Source: Alphaproteobacteria bacterium (GTDB lineage Bacteria > Pseudomonadota > Alphaproteobacteria > GCA-016699305). Taken from it: a stretch of DNA of 64,000 bases. A program made the position numbers and the translations under genes. The stretch lies in the NCBI GenBank assembly GCA_016699305.1, contig CP064970.1, positions 992,001 through 1,056,000 of the forward strand. The letters are read 5' to 3'. Shown here piece by piece: positions 32,195 to 41,494 of the stretch. The stretch's first letter is position 1; each line of letters begins with the position of its first letter. The notes under the pieces are model-generated. The model was not told where the DNA came from. It saw nothing but the letters and a program-made list of their open reading frames with translations, and ran no database searches.

Positions 32195-35100
32195 ATGGCC
32201 GTTCTTGCTCTTGGTCTTGTTGGCGCAGGTCTGACTTCCGCCATCGGGATTGGCGCGTCCATCGGCTGGATGGGCGGGGTCGTTCTCGGCAACCTGTTGT
32301 TCGGCGGCAGCAAAGGATCGAACACCGAAGGTTCGCGCCTAAGCGATTTATCGGTTCAATCTTCCACCTATGGCGGCACGATCCAGCTGGTTTACGGAAC
32401 CATGCGCGTGTCCGGCAACGTGATCTGGTCGACGCCACTCAAAGAAACCCGCCATGTCCAGACCCAACGCGGCGGCAAAGGCGGTGGTGGTGGAAGTTCA
32501 ACGCAGACGACCTATAGCTATTCGGTGTCGTTCGCCGTAGGTCTGTGCGCTGGGCCTGTTTCGACAGTTCGGCGCGTGTGGGCGGACACGAAGCTCATTT
32601 ACGACGCGACAGCCAGCAACACGCAGGCGACCGAGAAATATCCCGGTGTAATCCGCATTCACACTGGTGCGGAAGACCAACAACCCGACAGTACGATGGA
32701 AATGCATCTCGGTTCCGGCAATGTGCCGGGGTATCGCGGACTTTGCTTTCTGACCTTTACGGATTTGCAGCTGGCCGACTTCGCCAACCGCATCCCGAAT
32801 ATCAGTGCGGAAGTTGTGGCCTCCGGCGCGATGGATTGCGACGCGGTTATTTTGCCGAGACTATCCAGCATGTACCGCGAGGGTGGCGTGATCGATCCCT
32901 CGCGCGGCGTTTTGCTGTGCGTCAATTCGACGCGCGCCTTCAAATACGATCTCGTCAACAACACGCTGGCGCTCAATGTGCCTCTTGTCGATGACGTGTA
33001 TGGTGATCTTCGAGGCATCGATAGCGAAGGCTACCTTTATCATGCGACCGATGCCTATGGCGTTGGGATGCATCTATGCAAACGCAATCCCGACACGATG
33101 GCCGTGGTCGCCAAGACGACGAAGCGCGTGGACTTCAGCGTCAGCGGGTTCGTACTGGGCCACAAGATTTTCGTGCATCGCTCGCGCAAGGTCTATGACC
33201 TTGACTTCGGGCTGGTCGCCGATCTGTCCGAGTTCTTCCCTTACGCCAATGAAGCCCCCATGTGCGCGGATGGCAGCGGTCGTTATTGGCAAGCCGCCGC
33301 CGACAAAATCCGCCGCGTGGAAGTCGATATTCTGGGCAACGGCGACGTGGCCGAATGGGATGTCTCGGCTTGGACGGGTGGGCTGCGCCCCAACATTATC
33401 TTCTGGGACGACACGACGGGGCATTTGTTCTTCAAGATCAATCAGTTGCACCGGATCGTCAAATGGCATCCCGACAACGGGTTCGCGGCCTATGTGGATG
33501 GGGTCTCGCTGGCAGTCGGCTACACGATGCAGGACGATTATGCGTTTCCGCAAAAGGGACGCCTTTGGGCGACGAATGACCTGACGGCGACACTGGTCGA
33601 TCTCGTAAGCATGCGGGTCGAAAAGACCATCAATCTTATGCCCTATATGCCGACGTCGGCCACGCACTTTTGTGGCTGCTACGAGAAGTTCACCCACAGC
33701 GCCATCATCATGACCAATGAGGGCGAGGTCAAATATCCGTTGGAGCGTTACGGCTCTGATAACGTGGCTTTATCGTCCATCCTTACGGACTTGTGCGAAA
33801 GGGCGGGCCTAAAACAAACCGACATCCTGACGAACGAAGTCAGCCAATTGGTGCATGGTTATGTGATGAGCCGCCGTGCATCGGCGCGTGACGCCATCGA
33901 GCCTTTGCTCGGCGCGTACTTTATCGATGCTGCTGAAACAGACGGCGTGCTGCGCTTTATCCCGCGCGGGCAGGATTTGGCGGCCACGATCCCTTACGAC
34001 GATCTTGGCGCGGTGGAGGGAACATCGAATGATAATCCGCTCCGCGTGACCGAAACCCGCACGCAGGAGCTTGAGCTTCCACAACGCATCGACCTGACCC
34101 ATTACGACCCCGAACGCGACTATCAAAGCAACACCCAAAACGCTGCCCGCGCCAGCAACGCCGTCACGACCAAGGATCAACAAACGGTAGAGCTGTCCAT
34201 CGCCTTGTCGGCGGACGAAGCGGCGCAGATCGCGGACAAGACGCTGACCAGCGCGTGGATCGGGCGGAACCAGTTCGAGTTTAACCTGCCGCCCAAATGG
34301 CTGCGGCTTGATCCCACGGACGTGATCGACGTTCTATTGCCGGATGCCACGCTGGCTTTGCGCCTGACGCAAGTGGACTTCGGTGGCAACAACATCGTGG
34401 CCTGCAAAGCGGTGGCCGAGGACGAGATCGCCTATACGTCCAACGCCAAGGGCGCTGGCGTGCCGATTGCATCTAACCCGATCCCCATTTCCACGCCGAT
34501 CTCGGCCTTGGTCATGGATATGCCCATGCTGCGGGCCGAGGATGATGGGCTGGGGCTTTATTACGCCTTGGCGCTTAAAAACAACGGGACGGCCAGCCTT
34601 TACAAATCGCCTGACGCGCTGACATGGAACATCATTGGAACGGGGGAAGCAGCTCCGGCCTATGGTTGGGCTTCGAGCGTTCTGGCCGCTCCTCTCAGCC
34701 CATGGTCGTGGGATGAGACGAATACGGTACAGATCGCGCTTTCCCACGGCACGCTGGATAGCAAGACGGCGCTGGAAGTCCTCAATTGGAACAATGTCGG
34801 CATTCTGGGCGACGAGCTGATCCAATGGAAAAACGCCACTCTGTTGGCCGAAAACCTTTACCAGCTTTCCGGTCTTTTGCGCGGGCGGCGCGGCACGGAA
34901 TGGGCCACAGGCATGCACAAGATCGGCGACCGCTTCGTGGTTCTAGCCACGGACGGCTTTTATCGCATGGCGATGGCCGCGACCGAGATCGGGCAACTTT
35001 CTTATTATAAGGCCATCCCGTCCGGCGGGGATTGGGACGATGCAGCACAAACCAGCCTCAAATACAATGCGGCCAGCCTGCGGTGTTTTTCGCCAGTCCA

Positions 35101-35404
35101 CGTTAAAGGAACCCGCGATGGTTCCGGCAACCTGACCCTGTCATGGATCATGCGCGCGCGGTGGAATGGCGAATGGCTCGACAGCATCGACATCTCGAAC
35201 TACGAGGCCACGGAAGCCTATGAGATCGACATTTTGAACGGCGACACGGTGGTGCACACGCTTTCCGCCACCACGACCAGCGCGACATACAGCGCCGCGG
35301 ATCAGACAATCGATTTCGGCGCGGCGCAGAGCGTCCTGTCCATCGCCATTTATCAGATCAACAGCACCATCGGGCGGGGCACGCCCGGAAAGGCCACGGT
35401 TTAA
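32195..35404 (+). CDS. Large tail-tip/host-specificity protein, 1069 aa
   Basis: The N-terminus is a hydrophobic Gly/Ala-rich segment (residues 2-35) followed by QSSTYGGTIQLVYGTMRVSGN and a Gly-rich loop (GGKGGGGGSS), typical of GTA-type megatron proteins and phage tail protein family PF13550. Residues 590-810 hold the tail-protein core (RIDLTHYDPERDYQ). The glycoside-hydrolase TIM barrel of GTA homologues is not seen. Instead residues about 225-520 look like a repeated-strand beta-propeller. It probably contacts the host surface. Confidence 0.82.
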   Translation: MAVLALGLVGAGLTSAIGIGASIGWMGGVVLGNLLFGGSKGSNTEGSRLSDLSVQSSTYGGTIQLVYGTMRVSGNVIWSTPLKETRHVQTQRGGKGGGGGSSTQTTYSYSVSFAVGLCAGPVSTVRRVWADTKLIYDATASNTQATEKYPGVIRIHTGAEDQQPDSTMEMHLGSGNVPGYRGLCFLTFTDLQLADFANRIPNISAEVVASGAMDCDAVILPRLSSMYREGGVIDPSRGVLLCVNSTRAFKYDLVNNTLALNVPLVDDVYGDLRGIDSEGYLYHATDAYGVGMHLCKRNPDTMAVVAKTTKRVDFSVSGFVLGHKIFVHRSRKVYDLDFGLVADLSEFFPYANEAPMCADGSGRYWQAAADKIRRVEVDILGNGDVAEWDVSAWTGGLRPNIIFWDDTTGHLFFKINQLHRIVKWHPDNGFAAYVDGVSLAVGYTMQDDYAFPQKGRLWATNDLTATLVDLVSMRVEKTINLMPYMPTSATHFCGCYEKFTHSAIIMTNEGEVKYPLERYGSDNVALSSILTDLCERAGLKQTDILTNEVSQLVHGYVMSRRASARDAIEPLLGAYFIDAAETDGVLRFIPRGQDLAATIPYDDLGAVEGTSNDNPLRVTETRTQELELPQRIDLTHYDPERDYQSNTQNAARASNAVTTKDQQTVELSIALSADEAAQIADKTLTSAWIGRNQFEFNLPPKWLRLDPTDVIDVLLPDATLALRLTQVDFGGNNIVACKAVAEDEIAYTSNAKGAGVPIASNPIPISTPISALVMDMPMLRAEDDGLGLYYALALKNNGTASLYKSPDALTWNIIGTGEAAPAYGWASSVLAAPLSPWSWDETNTVQIALSHGTLDSKTALEVLNWNNVGILGDELIQWKNATLLAENLYQLSGLLRGRRGTEWATGMHKIGDRFVVLATDGFYRMAMAATEIGQLSYYKAIPSGGDWDDAAQTSLKYNAASLRCFSPVHVKGTRDGSGNLTLSWIMRARWNGEWLDSIDISNYEATEAYEIDILNGDTVVHTLSATTTSATYSAADQTIDFGAAQSVLSIAIYQINSTIGRGTPGKATV

Positions 35405-35407
35405 GCC

Positions 35408-36133
35408 ATGACGACAACCCCAAACCTTCTCATCAACCACATCGCGGCCAGCCAAGCCCAAAAGGAAGTGACGGCCAACTCGGCTTTCGACGCCTTGGAC
35501 AAGGCGCTGTGCCAGTTTACAAGCCTAGTGGTGGCCGATGCCAATCTGGCGCTGACGGACGCGCAGATGCTCGGCAACATGGCGGTAAAGTTTACAGGAG
35601 CCTTGACGGCGGTGCGGACGATCACGGTTCCCGCACATCCGAAACTGCTCTGCGTCGAGAACGGCACGACGGGCGGTTACGCGATTTCTGTTAAAACGCC
35701 ATCCGGCACAGCCGTTTCCGTCGGTAGCGGCGAACGTAGGCTGCTTTATTGCAACGGAACAGATTTTTCTGTCATGGCTGAGGCTGGCGTGGCGACGCCC
35801 TATGATGTTGGCGGCAGCTATGCAGGCAAGCCAGCAGGAAGCGCCGTCATCATGCGCTTTCCCATGCCTCGCGCCGTTCGCTTTCTTTCCGGCATGCCTC
35901 AGAGCAAAGGCGTGGCCGCAACGGCGGCTACAGCGGCGGTGGCCTTTTCGATCCGCAAGAACGGGGCTGAGTTTGCCTCCATGATCTTCGCGGCCTCTGC
36001 TACCAGCGCCACATTCACATGCCTAAACACCACCGACTTCGCGGCTGGCGACATCTTGTCGCTCGTTGCGTCGTCTTCGCCCGACGACACGCTTTCCGAT
36101 ATAGGCTTCGCGTTGGCGGGCATTCGCCTTTAA
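35408..36133 (+). CDS. DUF2793-like tail protein, 241 aa
   Basis: Starts MTTTPNLLINHIAASQAQKE, the typical N-terminus of DUF2793 proteins located after the tail tip in alphaproteobacterial phages. The C-terminal half is beta-rich with Ala/Thr repeats. It likely forms part of a tail fibre or adsorption device. Confidence 0.78.
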   Translation: MTTTPNLLINHIAASQAQKEVTANSAFDALDKALCQFTSLVVADANLALTDAQMLGNMAVKFTGALTAVRTITVPAHPKLLCVENGTTGGYAISVKTPSGTAVSVGSGERRLLYCNGTDFSVMAEAGVATPYDVGGSYAGKPAGSAVIMRFPMPRAVRFLSGMPQSKGVAATAATAAVAFSIRKNGAEFASMIFAASATSATFTCLNTTDFAAGDILSLVASSSPDDTLSDIGFALAGIRL

Positions 36134-36142
36134 GGAGGATTT

Positions 36143-37168
36143 ATGGCTCTTCGTTTTATCGACGGTTTTACCCATTACACAACCCGCGACCAGTTTCTTT
36201 ACAAATACGCGGAAGTGGGATCGAGCAGCTACGTCTCCATCGACGTCGGGCGACGGTCGGGCAGCAAGTGTGTGCGGCTTTACTCAACCTCCGGCTACAT
36301 CACCAAGACGCTGGACGAACAGGCAACGTGGGTTGTCGGGGCCGCCATAAAGATTGAGGCGTTGCCTTCCGGCAATGCCGCGCTCTTCCAGTTCCGCGAC
36401 AACACAGGCAACGCGCAGGCCACGCTTTGTATCACAACCACAGGGGCGCTCATGCTGGCGCGTGGCTCGACCAGCGGTACGGTACTGGCGACTTCCGGCA
36501 GCGCGTTGCCGGTTGGCGCGTGGAATTATGTCGAAGCCAAGTTGACCATCGCCGACAGCGGCGGTTACTTTGAAGTCCGCGTCAACGGACAGAGCTGGGC
36601 CAGCTACACGGGTGACACGAAATACTCGTCCTCGCTTGCCACGGCCAACTCGATCAAGATGTTTGGCCTGACGCCTGCCGTGGTGGCCTATTACGGCGAT
36701 CTTTACATCTGCGACGGCACGGGAAGCGTGAACAAGGATTTTCTTGGCGATGTGCGCGTGGACACGATCTTCCCCTCTGGCGCGGGCGCAGCGGCACAGT
36801 TTACGCCGACGGGCAGCGCGAATAATTGGGAGAATGTGGACGACGCTTCGCCGGACGAAGATGCGGGCTACAATGTCAGCGATACGGCGGGGGCTACGGA
36901 CAGTTTCGTCTTTGCGGACGTCACGGCCTTAAATGCCTCGGTGTTCGGCGTTCAAGCGAACATTCTGGCCCGCAAGGACGATGCGGGAACGCGAACCCTG
37001 CGCGGCATTGCGCGTGTTGCTGGAGCCAACTACGAAGGCGGCGATCGGTCGCTTTCGGACTCTTACGTCGATCAGCGGCAAATCTGGGATCTTAATCCGG
37101 CAACCTCTGCGGCATGGACGGAAAGCCAGATCAACGCCGCCGAATTCGGCTACAAGGTGCAAGCCTAA
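36143..37168 (+). CDS. Tail fibre protein with lectin-like (LamG/concanavalin) fold, 341 aa
   Basis: Residues 20-195 have the strand pattern of a concanavalin-like sandwich: WVVGAAIKIEALPSGNAALF, then WNYVEAKLTIADSGGYFEVR with a VNG turn. The C-terminal third is a second beta-rich domain. The position at the end of the tail operon suggests a receptor-binding protein. It has a GGAGG ribosome-binding site. The specific ligand cannot be told. Confidence 0.68.
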   Translation: MALRFIDGFTHYTTRDQFLYKYAEVGSSSYVSIDVGRRSGSKCVRLYSTSGYITKTLDEQATWVVGAAIKIEALPSGNAALFQFRDNTGNAQATLCITTTGALMLARGSTSGTVLATSGSALPVGAWNYVEAKLTIADSGGYFEVRVNGQSWASYTGDTKYSSSLATANSIKMFGLTPAVVAYYGDLYICDGTGSVNKDFLGDVRVDTIFPSGAGAAAQFTPTGSANNWENVDDASPDEDAGYNVSDTAGATDSFVFADVTALNASVFGVQANILARKDDAGTRTLRGIARVAGANYEGGDRSLSDSYVDQRQIWDLNPATSAAWTESQINAAEFGYKVQA

Positions 37169-37380
37169 TGTTGCGCGTAACGCAAAATGCCGTTGAGGTC
37201 GTCCGCAAACCGACAACCGCCAACATGCGCGTGACGGCCTGCGCAACGGAGGTTTTGCTCCGTCCGGCCACGCGCTTTGCACATGCAAGCCAGATCGCTA
37301 TCGAAATCCTGCGCGCGAACGCCGCGCCGCCAACGGAAGATGAAATCCGGCAACCCCTTGTCATCATCGTCGCAGGATAA
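37168..37380 (+). CDS. Hypothetical small tail-end protein, 70 aa
   Basis: The ATG overlaps the stop of the fibre gene (TAATG). The product is a short beta-rich peptide (MLRVTQNAVEVVRKPTTANM) with alternating hydrophobic residues. Similar small proteins often follow tail fibre genes, but I cannot name a family. An upstream frame start would lie inside the fibre gene. Confidence 0.6.
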   Translation: MLRVTQNAVEVVRKPTTANMRVTACATEVLLRPATRFAHASQIAIEILRANAAPPTEDEIRQPLVIIVAG

Positions 37381-37384
37381 GCCC

Positions 37385-37687
37385 ATGCCCCAAACACAAA
37401 CGGAAAGCCTGCCCAATAGGCGGGATCAGGAGAGCTTTGCCATGAGTCCCAACGAACAGATCGAATATTTCCGCAGCATTGGACGCCTTGAAGCGCAAGT
37501 CGCCGCGCTGGTCAGCGCCGTCACCGAGATCAAGGCCAAGATGGATTGCATCGACTCGCGCCTTGATCAGCTTGACCGTCTCGCCAATCGCTGGAAAGGC
37601 GGCTTTGCCGTGATCCTGACGTTGGGAGCCATCGCCGGATTCGTGCTCGACAACGTCCTGCGCTGGTGGACGAGCAAAGGGTCTTAA
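37385..37687 (+). CDS. Coiled-coil protein with C-terminal TM segment, possible holin-like, 100 aa
   Basis: Residues 25-65 form a likely coiled coil (RLEAQVAALVSAVTEIKAKM), and residues 72-92 a single membrane segment (FAVILTLGAIAGFVLDNVL). A short cytoplasmic or periplasmic tail follows. It is similar in build to XhlA-type haemolysin/holin accessory proteins and precedes the lysis genes. A terminator lies directly after it. Confidence 0.6.
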   Translation: MPQTQTESLPNRRDQESFAMSPNEQIEYFRSIGRLEAQVAALVSAVTEIKAKMDCIDSRLDQLDRLANRWKGGFAVILTLGAIAGFVLDNVLRWWTSKGS

Positions 37688-37710
37688 GCGCCGCCACATT
37701 TCCACCCCAG

Positions 37711-37740
37711 CCGCCGTTCCCAAGAACTGGCGGTTTTATT
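37711..37740 (+). terminator. Probable intrinsic terminator before the lysis genes
   Basis: Stem CCGCC-g-TTC / GAA-ct-GGCGG with a short loop, followed by TTTTATT. It separates the structural operon from the lysozyme-like gene, whose own ribosome-binding site (gaaagga) starts a few bases later. Confidence 0.65.
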
Positions 37741-37765
37741 GTGCCTTAACGAAAGGACTGAAAAG

Positions 37766-38428
37766 ATGACAAACAAGACGCTTCCACGAGGAATTCGCAA
37801 CAACAACCCCGGCAACCTGAAAAAGACGGAAACGAAATGGCAGGGACTGGCTGAAACCCAAACGGACGAGAAGTTCTTCGTGTTCAGTACGCCGATCTAC
37901 GGGATCCGCGCGCTGGCCCGGACACTGATCTCTTATCAGGTCAAACACGGCTTGCGCACCATCCGACAAATCATTGGACGTTGGGCTCCTACTTCCGAAA
38001 ACGATACGGTCGCTTACATCAAGGCTGTTTGCGAAGGCTCTAGGTTCGGTGCAGATGTTGAGCTAGATATGCACAAACATGAGCATTTGAAGGCCCTGGC
38101 TGTGGCTATCATTGGTTTTGAGAACGGCCAGCAGCCGTACACGGCTGCGCAGCTTGACAAGGCACTGACGTTGGCAGGCGTGGAGCCTCCCGCTAGGAAC
38201 CTGCAACAGTCCCGCACCGTAAAGGGCGGAAAGGCCGCTACTGCGGCAACGGTGGGTCTTGGTGCCGTCAACGCCTTGCAGGACAGCCTTGCGCCTGCGC
38301 GCGACACACTTCAAACGCTCGTTCCATATCTCGACGCGGCCAAGTGGTTGCTTTTGGCAATCACACTCATCGGCATCGGCGTGATGGTCTGGGCGCGTAT
38401 TGACGACCATAGGAAAGGCCTGCGCTGA
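37766..38428 (+). CDS. Lysozyme-like structural/lysis protein with C-terminal TM helix, 220 aa
   Basis: The N-terminus GIRNNNPGNLKKTETKWQGL is the signature of virion-associated muramidase-like proteins (PRD1 P5-like group). The conserved FVFSTPIYGIRALARTLISY follows. A hydrophobic helix lies at about 193-211 (WLLLAITLIGIGVMVW), so the enzyme may be membrane-tethered. The ATG at 37766 directly follows a purine-rich ribosome-binding site. It overlaps the inner spanin start by one base. It probably degrades peptidoglycan during lysis. Confidence 0.7.
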   Translation: MTNKTLPRGIRNNNPGNLKKTETKWQGLAETQTDEKFFVFSTPIYGIRALARTLISYQVKHGLRTIRQIIGRWAPTSENDTVAYIKAVCEGSRFGADVELDMHKHEHLKALAVAIIGFENGQQPYTAAQLDKALTLAGVEPPARNLQQSRTVKGGKAATAATVGLGAVNALQDSLAPARDTLQTLVPYLDAAKWLLLAITLIGIGVMVWARIDDHRKGLR

Positions 38429-38667
38429 TGTGGACGATCCTCACAAGCTGGTTTTCCAGCAACCTTATCAAAATCATTGGCTGGGGCACGGTTGCTGCAT
38501 CTGTGGCCGCCGTCCTCTTCGGCGCGCGCCAATCAGGACGCACCGCAGAACGCTATGACCAACTCAAGAAAATCACGGAGATCAAAGATGCCCAACTTCG
38601 CGCCGCGATGGATGCTCCTCGCACTCGCGCTGACCTTGTTAAGCGCCTGCGGGACGGCAAGTTCTAA
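38428..38667 (+). CDS. Inner-membrane spanin (Rz-like), 79 aa
   Basis: One membrane helix (about residues 12-33, LIKIIGWGTVAASVAAVLFG) is followed by a short charged coiled coil (RYDQLKKITEIKDAQLRAAM). A lipoprotein gene starts inside its 3' half in another frame. This matches overlapping Rz/Rz1 pairs, although it is shorter than lambda Rz. It would link inner and outer membranes during lysis. Confidence 0.7.
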   Translation: MWTILTSWFSSNLIKIIGWGTVAASVAAVLFGARQSGRTAERYDQLKKITEIKDAQLRAAMDAPRTRADLVKRLRDGKF

Positions 38668-38821
38668 CCCCGCCTGCGTTTGTCCGCCGATTAAGGAATA
38701 TAGCCGCGAGTTTCAGAAGAAACTTGCGGACGAAATTGAATTGGCTCCTGCAAATGCGGCATTTCCAGAAGCCCTCATAGACTACAATACTATCAGGCAA
38801 CAATTACTGAAATGCGACTAA
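38588..38821 (+). CDS. Outer-membrane spanin lipoprotein (Rz1-like), 77 aa
   Basis: Begins MPNFAPRWMLLALALTLLSA with the lipobox LLSAC, so cysteine 21 would be lipidated. The mature part is short, with a CVCPP motif and a helical end. It overlaps the inner spanin gene by 80 bp in a different frame. Its stop lies only 5 bp from the end of the convergent Res gene. Confidence 0.72.
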   Translation: MPNFAPRWMLLALALTLLSACGTASSNPACVCPPIKEYSREFQKKLADEIELAPANAAFPEALIDYNTIRQQLLKCD

Positions 38822-38826
38822 ACGCA

Positions 38827-41484
38827 TTATGAATACTGCGTCAATAACCCCGAAAGCGTGGTATTCGCCCTCACGGCATCATGTGGCACAATCAAGTAGC
38901 GCCAAGGCTTCCCGCCGTTCTCCGTTTCATGCTTTGTCGCTGCCTCACACCATTTGACGGCGGCACGGGCTTTTTGTTGAACAGCGTCGGCATCAACCTC
39001 ATCGGCACGCTTGGTTTCGATAAGAAGCTTTTCTTTGGATGTCTCGACAACGAAATCCGGTTCATAGCCGTCGTTATCGTTGGTATAGATTTTGACGTCA
39101 TTGCGCAGGGGCTTAAACCACTTCAGAACATCCTTTTCATCTTCCAGTAAAATGGCCATCTGCCGTTCGGTATCAGAATCAAACTTCTGTTGCGGATAGA
39201 GGCATTTCGAGAAGCCCTCAAACACCATGCCGCGAATATCGGAAACATTGGTTAGCGTCTGGCGGAAGTTCCTGACTTTCTCTCCCGCATCAATCGTTAC
39301 AGCCCCCATCTTGGGTTGCTCAAACCCGCGCGTTACGGAGGCGTGAAAGTCCGTGTAGCCAAGCTTCACATGCGCATCCATCTGCGCGTGGATCAAATCG
39401 GCCAGTTTGGTACGGTAGAACTGAACGACATTCTTTGCTTTTTCTGCATCGCTGCTCAAATAGGAAGCGACATACGCAACCATCTGCCCCGACAATTTAT
39501 AAAGCAGATCAGCGTGGTCATCGTAGGAAATGTCATCCTTATCGATAAGAACGGCGACAATATAATCTTCGAGCCGCGCTTCTTGGCCGATGGTTTCGCC
39601 CTTGGCCATCTGTTCGCGTTCAGAGGTGCGTAAATGCTGGATCAGGATTTTATCTTCAACTGGCTGCAAGCGCGGCAGGTCTTTTGTGTCGAGATCAAAA
39701 TCCGTGAACTCGTAGCTATCGGCCCCGATAGGCGTTACCGTCACGCGCGGGATGTCGATGGTGTTCTGGACATAGGCCTCAATCTGCCTCCGCACGATGC
39801 TTTCGACGTTGGGCTTGTCAATGATAACGTCGAGCGTTCCTTGGGCAGGCGCAATTTTATCCATCACACGATCAACGATTTTCTTTTGCGTCTCCGGCTT
39901 CAATAACTCGCGAGAACTTGGCAACCGTTCAAAATCCTTGATAACCTCAAAAGACGCCTTGGCAATGGGGCGTTCTGCTTCTGTGAACAATGGCTTCTGT
40001 TCCGGCTTTACCGGCGCTTCCCCTGAAACCATCAACTCGACATTAGATTTAATCTCAACCGCTTGTTTAGGTTTTGCGGCAATGTCTTTGCCGATCACAA
40101 CTCCCGCACGGATGATCGAGTGCTGATCGTTTGCCTCGCGGATGATCTCCTCAAACCTGTCATGCGCCACAATGGTCAAACGATCCACGGCGGCAACACC
40201 TGTACGCCTGCCATAGGGCAGACGAAGACCACGTCCAATGGACTGTTCAACAAGGGTGCGCGAATTGGCGGCGCGCAACGGCACAATCGTGTAAAGGTTG
40301 GTGACGTCCCAACCTTCTTTTAACATGTTAACATGAATGACGATTTCTGTCGGCTCATTAGGGTCTTCGACGGCAAGCAAACGTTGAACCGTTTCGTCTT
40401 TTTCCTCGCCACGTTGAGCCGAGTGAACGGTAATCACGCGATCTTTATAACGCCCGTCGAAGAACGCATCCGACTTAATCATAGCCATAAGGTTTTCGGC
40501 ATGCGTTGTATCCTGTGCCACAACGAGAATGAACGGCTTCACATAGGGCCGATTGTTGTTGTCAGCATAGACCTTCAGCTCGGCCTTTGCGTTTTCGTGG
40601 ATGCAAATGGCGTCTTCGAGCTTGATCTTTTCCAGCTCGTCTTCCGTAAAATTACGCGGGTTAAAATTCTCGCGCGTCGCAACCGCTGGTTCCTTCACGT
40701 AGCCATCTTCCATTGCCTTATAGAGAGGATAGCTGTAAATGACATTCTTGAACGGAATGGCCTTTGCGCCATTTTCGATTTGCGGCGTGGCCGTCAATTC
40801 AAGACCGAGAACAGGGTTCAGTTCATTGAGCGCCCGAATGCCCGCCGAAGCGCGATAGCGGTGCGATTCATCCATCAACAGCACAAGATCGTCGAGCTTA
40901 GACAGATATTCAAAATAGCTCTCACCCAGATATTCCGAAAGTCGCTTGATCCGAGGTGAAGCCCCGCCGCGCGTCTCGGTGTTGATCTTTGAGATGTTAA
41001 AAATGTTGATGTGGATATTGTCAGCATGGCCCAAAAGATCGGTTCCGCGAATGCCGCGCCCGCTTTCGTAATTATCGCCCGTGATGATTTCCGGCGGTGT
41101 AATGGCGAGTTCCGCAATGCCCTGAAAGACGTATTTCGGCGTGTTTGGCGTAAAATCGGCGATCAACTTGTTATAAATGGTCAGGTTCGGGGCCAGCACA
41201 AAGAAATGCTTCATCCCATACGCGAGATGCAGATAGGCAATAAAAGCCCCCATCAACCGCGTCTTGCCAACGCCCGTAGCAACGGCGAAACAGAGCGAAG
41301 GAAAATCGCGCTCAAAATCCTCGACCGACGGATATTCAGAAGCGATGGTCTTCAGCGCTTCCGCCACATCACGGTCTTTGTCGAAAGAGATAATCTCCGC
41401 CACCCGCGCGAGGATTTCGAGAGACTCCTTCTGCGGCGTGCGGAGAGACAGACGGTTTGAAATGGCATTGAGATGACGGTTCAT
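38827..41484 (-). CDS. Type III restriction Res-like helicase-nuclease, 885 aa
   Basis: An SF2 helicase with Walker A ATGVGKTR (69-76), a DESHR box and LELTATPQ, followed by the second RecA domain with SIGRGLRLPYGRR. The C-terminus has a PD-(D/E)xK signature (EPDFVVETSKEKLLIETKR), so it can cut DNA. This is the architecture of type III restriction Res subunits, which translocate with a Mod partner. It is the last gene of the minus-strand operon, 10 bp downstream of the SieB-like gene. Confidence 0.88.
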   Translation of the reverse strand: MNRHLNAISNRLSLRTPQKESLEILARVAEIISFDKDRDVAEALKTIASEYPSVEDFERDFPSLCFAVATGVGKTRLMGAFIAYLHLAYGMKHFFVLAPNLTIYNKLIADFTPNTPKYVFQGIAELAITPPEIITGDNYESGRGIRGTDLLGHADNIHINIFNISKINTETRGGASPRIKRLSEYLGESYFEYLSKLDDLVLLMDESHRYRASAGIRALNELNPVLGLELTATPQIENGAKAIPFKNVIYSYPLYKAMEDGYVKEPAVATRENFNPRNFTEDELEKIKLEDAICIHENAKAELKVYADNNNRPYVKPFILVVAQDTTHAENLMAMIKSDAFFDGRYKDRVITVHSAQRGEEKDETVQRLLAVEDPNEPTEIVIHVNMLKEGWDVTNLYTIVPLRAANSRTLVEQSIGRGLRLPYGRRTGVAAVDRLTIVAHDRFEEIIREANDQHSIIRAGVVIGKDIAAKPKQAVEIKSNVELMVSGEAPVKPEQKPLFTEAERPIAKASFEVIKDFERLPSSRELLKPETQKKIVDRVMDKIAPAQGTLDVIIDKPNVESIVRRQIEAYVQNTIDIPRVTVTPIGADSYEFTDFDLDTKDLPRLQPVEDKILIQHLRTSEREQMAKGETIGQEARLEDYIVAVLIDKDDISYDDHADLLYKLSGQMVAYVASYLSSDAEKAKNVVQFYRTKLADLIHAQMDAHVKLGYTDFHASVTRGFEQPKMGAVTIDAGEKVRNFRQTLTNVSDIRGMVFEGFSKCLYPQQKFDSDTERQMAILLEDEKDVLKWFKPLRNDVKIYTNDNDGYEPDFVVETSKEKLLIETKRADEVDADAVQQKARAAVKWCEAATKHETENGGKPWRYLIVPHDAVRANTTLSGLLTQYS

Positions 41485-41494
41485 GGGGATTATC

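Larger units (their letters stand above)
1..38821. mobile_element. Siphovirus-like prophage, left end outside the window
   Basis: The genes run in the usual order of a temperate siphovirus: immunity, replication, methylation, packaging, head, tail and lysis. Head and tail proteins resemble lambda-type and gene-transfer-agent-type families. No integrase or excisionase is visible, and the first regulator gene is cut by the window edge, so the left attachment site must lie upstream. The last phage gene is the outer spanin. Most structural genes look intact, so the prophage could be functional, although the cytosine methyltransferase frame is ambiguous and a cargo block interrupts the tail genes. 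Confidence 0.93.
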
